Assembly: GCA_028095005.1 (NCBI GenBank)
Contig: CM051459.1
Location: 276,353,229 to 276,417,228, forward strand
Source: Rhynchospora pubera
Lineage: Eukaryota > Streptophyta > Magnoliopsida > Poales > Cyperaceae
DNA: 64,000 nucleotides
Reading direction: 5' to 3'
In this document: positions 56,426 through 64,000 of the stretch, piece by piece
Numbering within the stretch: position 1 is the stretch's first letter
Layout: every line of letters starts with the position of its first letter
Notes under the pieces: generated by a model
What the model was told of the DNA's origin: nothing
Seen by the model: the letters and a program-made list of their open reading frames with translations, nothing else
Database searches by the model: none
Position numbers and translations under genes: made by a program

Positions 56426-56872
56426 TAGTGAAAGACAAAAGGGCCGGGTCGGATTTCAAAAGACCGGATTTGACGGGTTCGATAAAAGGGTCAGGTCGGA
56501 CCAGGTTGATAAAAAGGGTTGAGATAGACTGGGGTAGACATGTTTGTTTTTTGAAATATGAGACCGGCCCTTATAGGTCCTTGGCCCTTCTAGTCTTTCT
56601 AAAATAATACCAACATTTATTTTTTTTATAGTATTTTAATCTCTAATGTGTCATCATGATCAAATGGTCGCTACGATTGAAGGGCTAAGTCGGATTCGGC
56701 CCTTCGACGTCCGTCTTTGAAAAAAAAATAGACCCGACTCTTTCAAAATCCGGCTCTTCTAAATCGTTGTCCGTCGTAAGCCCTTCGAAAAACCGGTCCG
56801 GTCCGGATTTTAGGATGGTCTTCCAAAAGACGGATCAAGGACCAAGGACCAAAGATTTTTGGACTATCACCG
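56426..56872. mobile_element. hAT-like non-autonomous element
   Basis: 447 bp between perfect 8-bp duplications CTTATAAA (56,418-56,425 and 56,873-56,880). Tips are TAGTGAAAGAC and, reverse-complemented, CGGTGATAGTC. The inside is rich in GGTCCGG/GGGTCGG and CCGGACC words. No ORF of note. Confidence 0.7.
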
Positions 56873-56880
56873 CTTATAAA

Positions 56881-58867
56881 ACAATTATATATGAATCTAA
56901 TTTTAATTAGTATGTGAAGGCAGAGCAATTTCGGATTTAGCAATATATGCCTAAAGATCACAACAACCTGTTCAAATTGCACAAATTTGTTAATAAAGTA
57001 TTTGAACTACAGAAAATTATTTTAGAATTATTATTTATTTAACTTTGTTTTTTTTTTGTTAATTGTCATAATTATCGATTAACTAAAGCGCATGAATGGT
57101 ATATTTGATCGTACAATTAAAGTGAGATACAATATATGAAGTTATCTGTTATTTAGTTTTATAAGAGACAAGAGACATGTCTTTTACTCTTACTTTCTCT
57201 AAAGCTTTAATTGCACAATTTAAATAAGAAATGATATAAAAATACATTAAATACATCAACAATAATAAATGTACACTAAAACCACATTAATTTGTCATAA
57301 TCAGGGGTCCCGCATATACTCCTGTTATAAGCTAACTACCAAAATTCATACTATTTGCTGACATTGAGAATTTGAGATCATTAAGGGGCCACATTGCTTG
57401 GGATAAAGTTTATATACGTACAGACATATTTATAAAATATATGGACAGAACGAAAGTACATAATTGCGAAAATTTATTTGAAGTAATATTAATCCATTAT
57501 TTAGGGGACTTGATAAATCGGTGCGTTCCTTTTTTAGATTAATATTCTATTAAAAAAAATGAGATTCTTTGTCATAAGAATATTAGATAAATGGTTTCGA
57601 CAAAATAAATAAATAAATAACTTGAGAAAGCAAAAGATGAAAAAAGTGATTAGTGGTGCACATGTCTATACAAAACATTGAAATGTTGTAAGATGCTCCG
57701 TTTAATCACTTGTAAGATTTTCGCTCCCGAGTTCATGCCAACAATTAATGGGATTCTGATGAATGCAATATATTTTACATATGCGCTCCGATTTTGTTAT
57801 TTATTTATTTTTAATTATGTGTGCAGAAGGGCATTAATTAAGAATTTTTATTATATAATGTGCTCCGCATTACGTGGTTTAATTTTACTAATGTAACATA
57901 TGTTTGATAATATACGCAAGTGTCTCGCATAATAATGCAGTCATGCAGATTATTCAATATATAGAACTGCATACCAAATTTGTGGCTACATAACGTCTAT
58001 CTGGTTAAATATGTATGCTATCAACATTATATTATCTAAAACGTGAGTAATAGACAATGTTTGTATATGGCGCCGCTGGGACCACGCTTTAACATACTGT
58101 GTCTAATAGTGCTGTGATGTCTACTAATCAATGATGACAATGGCGTGCAAGGTCCATGTACTCAGCAAAAAAATTCTAGCTAGTGAAAAAAAAATAATTA
58201 ATTGAGAATGATAATAGTACTTCATGATATTCAATTAAAAATATATGATTTATCTTCTATAATATTCTTTGCCGTTCTAACTTCCCATTTACCAAAAACT
58301 ATGTTACTGTTAAAAATGTGGTAATTTCTTTTTTGGATGTCACCATTTCTTGCAGGTTGGTTATTGAAAGTTATGTTTTTATGATATGTTCATTCAAACG
58401 AAATAAAGTTAACAGCGTGATGACGTGGATAATTTTTCTATTGATCTCGGCCGACATGGTTAACAAATGTGACAACAAAAACTATATTTTTAATTTAAAA
58501 AAAAAATAAATTCTTTATTTAGAGGTCACCGTTAATTTATTTTATATTGCAAGTTGGTTCAATTCGTTGACACTGTCTAAATAACGTTAATAGTGCGATG
58601 ACATGAACATGCATGTTTTCAATTGATATCGCCCTGAAGTGGATGATATTTGTTTTTAGAAATAATATTTTTTGATGATTTGGACGATAACATTACATGT
58701 GCTCTGATATTTTTTTACAGCAAATATATTGCAGCAATTTAAAATTATTGACTTGGGAGAAATAAATTTAAAATTCGTGAATAATTTATAATAAGAAACA
58801 TAATGACGAGTGAAATTTTATCTTTAAGAAAGAGCTACGTAACGTATATTTTAATACGAACTCTTTA
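56881..58867. other. Intergenic DNA, nothing recognised
   Basis: AT-rich. Two weakly similar segments (about 58,330-58,470 and 58,525-58,650, both with GTTAAYAGYGYGATGACRTG-like words) suggest an old tandem duplication. Confidence 0.45.
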
Positions 58868-59010
58868 TGGATGCGTTTGGATCGTTGGAAGAAAGAAGAA
58901 GAAGAAGGAAGAAGAAAAAAAAAATTATAAACAATCCAAACTCTTCACAAAGTTACACACTTCCCAATACTTCTTCTCACTTCTTCCTTCCACACCTATC
59001 CAAACGCACC
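58868..59010. mobile_element. MITE with shared core (copy C)
   Basis: About 143 bp, tips TGGATGCGTTTGGATCG and, reverse-complemented, GGTGCGTTTGGATAGG. It carries the shared core on the minus strand (CAAAGTTACACACTTCCCAA). The target duplication is unclear. Confidence 0.8.
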
Positions 59011-60066
59011 TTTAGTAAATAAAAATGGAATAGGTATAATCTATGACATGTCTCTTCTGGGCTAGAAAATATGCTACCACGTCACCCATCAGCACCAATC
59101 ATTGGCTTTAACGGTGGTTAGTTATCTTACATGATTACATCTATGCATAATTCCTACTTATTAAAAAAATTAACCGCTATCATTGTGGCCGATTATTTTG
59201 CATATATTGTACACTTAACACATAAAAGACGAAGTTCGTACCTATATAGAGATAACTAACAGTCGGTACTATTATTAGTAATAAAAAAATGACTCGATAG
59301 TAAACATTTGTAAAAAAAAAAAAAATTCCAGAGAGATTTCTGGTTTTGTTTCAGCCTAAGGAAATTTAGACTTTTGTCATTCATTTCTTTTGGGCCATCA
59401 AGCAAGCCAAGCATGTACCGATTTATTTCGGTATGGCATGATGGAGACTCTTTTTGTTCCTTACGTGGCCATAAATGATTCTCATAACAATGAATGGACA
59501 GTAAAGTATTTTGTATTGCCCTTTCCTTTTCAAACAATTTTAACGATCTAAAAAAAAAAAACACAAATACACAGAACTACAGAAGCCGAAGGAGTTGATT
59601 TGCTATGTTTAATTTTTCACCAAAAAAACTTACAAAAGCGCTGAAAAAAATGTCCTAAAAATATTTACAGAAAAAATTTGAGAGCTCTCCTTCACGTGAA
59701 AATTAAAATACAAAAAAAAGATAAATAAGAATAATCAAGACAAAAGAAAATTTTCCCAAAAAAAAAAAAAAAAAACAAGTGAGGTGTCACATGTTTCTTG
59801 CACAAATATCAAAATATCACTCGAATTTTTCATTTTCTGGAGCTTACTGGAGGATATTTTGGGGCACATGAACTTTTACACTATACAAGAAACTTATCTT
59901 TTGGTAAGAGGAAACGAGGGGCACAAATCTCAAAAGACCGATGAAGATAATTCTCTTCCAACAGCTAATTCTGCCAATTTCATTTCGTATTCTCTTGAAT
60001 CCTGCAAGTTGAACCTGTTTTAAGACGGACCTGACAGTACGTCCCTCCATCGACCTACTGCTCTAG

Positions 60067-60212
60067 GGCTCTGATTGGATAGGTGTGGGAAGAAAGAAAG
60101 AATGGAAAAAGTAGAAAAAAGTATTGGGAAGTGTGTAACTTTGTGAAGAGTTTGGATTGTTTATAATTTTTTTTTTCTTCTTCCTACTTCTCAACGCATT
60201 CAAACGGAGACT
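60067..60212. mobile_element. MITE with shared core (copy D)
   Basis: About 146 bp; degenerate tips GGGCTCTGATTGGATAGG and, reverse-complemented, TCTCCGTTTGAATGCG, with CTAG near both ends. It holds TTGGGAAGTGTGTAACTTTG exactly as in copy E. Confidence 0.75.
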
Positions 60213-61587
60213 AGAAGAAGACGTACAAACATGAAAAGAGTATTTGATTTATTCTTCTTATATTTTTATTTTTAGTTTCATTTTTATTTTCTATGTGTTT
60301 GTATCGTTCTGCACTTGTCTATTATTTTGAGAATATATTAGGCTCGTTTATTTTATGTCCTAGGGTAAGATATTAACTTACGTTTGGATTTGATGTTGTG
60401 GCTTATTTGTTTTATGATATGTTTCGTTGAATATTTTATCTATGCTTGATTTGATTCACTTGCTTGATCTGATTAACTTTTAGATATCTCCACGAACACC
60501 AACAAAAGAAACTTAGATTAATAAAAATATCAAAACGAAAGTCTAGATTTAATTGATCTAAGAAGGAAAAGTCGAGTCTTGTATCAATTTCTAGTCCAAC
60601 AAGCGAACACTGAAGTTTTGAAAGTCTAACTATAGCCAACCAACCCTTGCACAAGTCCTAAATTGAATTAAGTCGTAACTCAAACCTCTGACCTCTGTTT
60701 GGACTGACATAGGTTGGATTGTTCGAAAACGTCGATTTTAGCACGAAAGTGTGAAGTTTCGACGTTCCAAAAATCAAATCAATGTGAAACCCAAATCCTA
60801 AGATGCTCATTTACATAGTTAAAATTCAAAAACACTCTGCAAATAACCAAAACAACCGAAAGTAATTACATCTTTGTTCTTTTTATTTAAAGAACTTTAT
60901 TTAACAAAAACTCTATAAAATTATTTTATAGCTTTTAAGAATGAGTATGTCTGCTAATCAATTGTACAGTCTCTAGGAATTCGACTCTTTGTTTTTATCA
61001 AAATGACTAGTTAGATAGAATAAACCTTTTATTTGAGCCGGGTTATAGCCTTAATCAAATTTAGAAATACAAAATGTAATGCATTGTCTATAAATTTTAT
61101 ATTAAAGAATAATACACATTAAAAAGACTTAAAGTATACACATCACAGATGCGTTAAGACGTTGAAAGTTACTAATCTGCTTTAAATTTTGAAAACATAA
61201 ACGAGTCCAAATTTTTTAGAACGCAAAATTTTAAATTTAAAACTTAAATTATTATCATTTATACAAAAATATTTCTTGGTTCGAAGGATTGAGGGAGGGA
61301 TGGAGTGCTGTTGGGGACCGCCGACCGGAGACGGGAAGTGCTAGCGCAATTGTTGTGTGGGTCCGAAGGTATTTTGTAAATTTTTCTTAGCATGGGGCCC
61401 CCGACATCTAAGATATGTCACGGTGTCACCTAACTTGATATGAAGCAGCTTTTCCTTTTGTATCCAGGTTTGAAAAAAAAAATTACAGAAGTATGCCTGA
61501 TCAAAAGCTTTGACGAGCAAATTATTTTTTTTCTTTATAGAATTATAGGAGTCAAGTTTTAGTAACAGTGTAACACCAAATAATATT
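60213..61587. other. Intergenic DNA, nothing recognised
   Basis: No gene supported. A short GC-richer patch at about 61,290-61,340 has no recognisable product. Confidence 0.5.
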
Positions 61588-61768
61588 GGCTCCGTTTGGA
61601 TGGCTTCTTCCCGGAATAAGGAATAACCACTTTTTACCAATAAATTTATTTCTAACTATCCAAACTCTTCACAAAAGTTACACACTTCCCAATAAATTTA
61701 CCCCTTCCCAATAAATTTCTTTCCTTCTTCCTTCTTCCTACCTTATTCTCAACCATCCAAACGGAGCC
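61588..61768. mobile_element. MITE with shared core (copy B)
   Basis: 181 bp, tips GGCTCCGTTTGGATGG / CCATCCAAACGGAGCC identical to copy A but in reverse orientation inside. ATT lies on each side (61,585-61,587 and 61,769-61,771). The core is on minus. Confidence 0.9.
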
Positions 61769-62410
61769 ATTGATGAAATAGTATGTCCTATGATTTTATA
61801 TAATTACATCAGAAAGGATTACTTTCTCATCAATTTTCTGTTAGCCATCTATAAATTACGTGATTGCATTTTCATCCATATGATTCTGTCACTATTATAA
61901 TTTTATCACTTCAGACCTATGAAATCAATCATACATAACTGGCTTTTTGTGTATGAGTTTTAGCAATTTCAATAAAATTAAAATTCAAGAATACTTTTGG
62001 CAGATTTTCTAAACTGGGAATACTTTTATGCATTTTTTTCTCAAACCAGGTAAGCAAAGAAAATTTCTGGGATAAAATAAAATAATTGGTAACAGTTTTG
62101 GTAGGATATGGACTCTCTTCGGCAAGGATCTACACTGAAGCGTTGCACTGTCAGATTTTGAAAGCGATTGTTTTTTTTTAATATTAAAAAAGAAGTTGCG
62201 AAAGCGATTTTAGAATTGCTGATTAAATAACTCCTTTTAAATTCTGATGCTCCTGATTTTGATTAAACAAACTTTTAACCTGATAGTAGTATGCCAGTAT
62301 CATTATCAGGTGATTATTCAATTTGTCAATTTCAAAAAATTATATTTTAACGAACTGAATTGTACTTGTGCTTAACACTGTCTTGTGATTTGTTTGTTTC
62401 ACATTTTTCT

Positions 62411-62558
62411 TTCGAAATCAAATAAAAGAGAACCAGTTTTAAGAAATTTATGATAAATTAATAATATATTGGAGGAAGTTTTATTTCGAAATCAAATAAA
62501 AGATGACCAGTTTTAAGAAATTTATGATAAATTGATAATATATTGGAGGAAGAAATAA
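62411..62558. repeat. Tandem duplication, 74-bp unit, two copies
   Basis: Units start TTCGAAATCAAATAAAAGA at 62,411 and 62,485 and differ at only a few positions. Confidence 0.88.
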
Positions 62559-64000
62559 TATAAGGAAATAAAACGAAGAAAGCTGAGAAGATAAGTGATA
62601 AAAAAAAACATACAGAGGAATTAAGAACCATATAATAATTAAGTGACAGGTCTACTGACAACGAACAATGCATCTTAAGTGAAAGATCACAAGTTCAAAA
62701 TTCGGTTTGGAGAATCTTTCATAGACATTTAATTTAAAAATAACTTGGGAGGCTTCACTCAGTTTATCTTTAAAAAAAAAAGTATAGAGGAATTTGACTT
62801 TGCTTTTGACAAAGGAAAAAAAAAGAAGTTCAATCACAAACTAGGAATAAAAGTTTTTTTTGGGTTATTTACTTTAAATATTTTACTTCCAATTATCAAT
62901 AATTTATTCCGAAACAAACCATATAATAATTATTTAGGAAAAAACTAAGTACAAACGCCCATATAAGTGTACATCGCAACTATTAGACAAATTAATGGGT
63001 ATCTGTGAGGATGTGAGTTCCGATGGCAGAGTCCTATGTGCTGTGCATGGAAAAATAAAGAAATCTTTCATCATAAAATATAGCACTGTAAATCACATGC
63101 ACTTCTTCGTAAAATGTAAGGATGAAGGTATAAAAATCTTAGTTAGCAACCTGGAAAAAAAAAGGAAAAAAAATACTGTTTAGGGTTTAGGACTTTAGGG
63201 TGTAATCTTAAGATAATAATCAGATTATTGTTTAAGACCCCAAAAATAGAAGCCCTCAATATTGTTAAGTTGCACAGTAAAGAGTTTAAATATATATACT
63301 TTTTATTTACATATGCTGATATGCAATACTGTATTCTTAATTATTTCCTTTATCTTCACTAATAATACAATTTATGGTATATATTATATATTACTCGCGG
63401 CCGAAATGAAAAATATTTAACCACAGGTATTCATGAGTAATGAGACACCGATCCAGTCTGAGACATTTTGGCTCCATATCTACATGTGAATGCAATTATT
63501 GAAACACTAATGTTATGTGATATTCATATTCTTGCTGCAACAAAAGTATGATATAAAATTGGGACGAATATTACTGATAATTTCTTTGAGGGAATATTAA
63601 GACTCCAAAAAAATAAACAAAAAGAACCCCATAACATTTGGATTCAACATTTTGATTGTAAAATTTTGAAAATACAAATAAGAAAAAACATTACGTAACA
63701 CCAAAAGCATATTTATAATGTTGAAATTCTTCTTATCATATATTTTATCAAACTTTCTCCATAACTATACCATATAAACACAACAAATAATTTGAGAAGA
63801 AAGCACTATACAATAATTCGAACTATCATAGAAACTCCTGCAAGAAAACCTTTTTTTGCTAGTCAAACAAGTGCATTTATATCATATTTCTACAAGATCA
63901 AAATCGGATGTAGTGATCAATTAGCTTATTATTTTAATTAATCGGTTATAGATATGCTCATTAATTAAATGATTACACCATTTAATAAGAAAATCCGTGT
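62559..64000. other. Intergenic DNA, nothing recognised
   Basis: AT-rich. Small open frames have no similarity that I recognise. Confidence 0.55.

Noticed and set aside
1..64000. CRISPR arrays, rRNA, tRNA genes or bacterial-type operons
   Set aside because: Nothing with regular spacers or cloverleaf-type sequence was seen; the introns and retroelements show plant nuclear DNA.

Overview
The window is nuclear DNA of a flowering plant. The protein-coding genes carry many GT-AG introns, the intergenic DNA is AT-rich, and LTR retrotransposons, RTE-type LINE tails, hAT-like elements and Tourist-like MITEs are dense. The lineage cannot be fixed from sequence alone. The one GC-rich coding sequence (a ribosomal protein retrocopy) has monocot- or magnoliid-like base use, while the other genes are AT-rich. 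All exon structures below were assembled by hand from splice sites, reading phase and family similarity.

Region 1-16.9 kb has no gene I can support. It is a mobile-element graveyard: a palindromic MITE (about 1.6-1.85 kb), a possible 3.4-kb foldback element with tandem-repeat arms (about 1.85-5.24 kb), a second long-inverted-repeat element (5.36-6.46 kb), a possible Helitron 3' end (7.26 kb) and a 3.94-kb solo LTR with 5-bp target duplications CTCAC (11,259-15,197).

Region 17.0-30.7 kb is one broken minus-strand gene for a GPI-anchored beta-1,3-glucanase (GH17 plus X8/CBM43). It is split into six exons and hit by several insertions. A 1.6-kb gag-only Ty3-like LTR element (TSD CATTA) lies in its last intron. 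Its 4.8-kb first intron holds MITEs, one with a hAT-like element nested inside. A 4.1-kb chimeric Ty1/copia element (TSD GTTCT) sits 6 nt upstream of its start codon. The coding sequence also carries a stop codon in the signal-peptide exon and a 4-bp frameshift in exon 2.

The chimeric copia element is the most striking object here. Between perfect 5-bp target duplications it holds two copia halves in opposite orientation (protease-integrase on +, RT-RNase H on -). Between them is a complete, intronless, poly(A)-tailed cDNA copy of cytosolic ribosomal protein L26 with an intact 150-codon ORF. The junctions suggest reverse-transcriptase template switching: copia R-U5 is joined directly to the RPL26 poly(A), and short repeats mark the other junction.

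Region 32.2-52.8 kb holds three apparently intact plus-strand genes: a nucleotide-sugar transporter (7 coding exons, 378 aa), the nucleolar rRNA m5C methyltransferase NOP2 (17 coding exons, 656 aa) and a single-exon P-class PPR protein (1037 aa). The NOP2 promoter carries site II and telo-box motifs typical of ribosome-biogenesis genes. Its introns hold several cleanly delimited insertions with target duplications. Region 52.8-64 kb is intergenic, with further MITEs and one hAT-like element. Five MITEs across the window share a conserved core although their tips differ.
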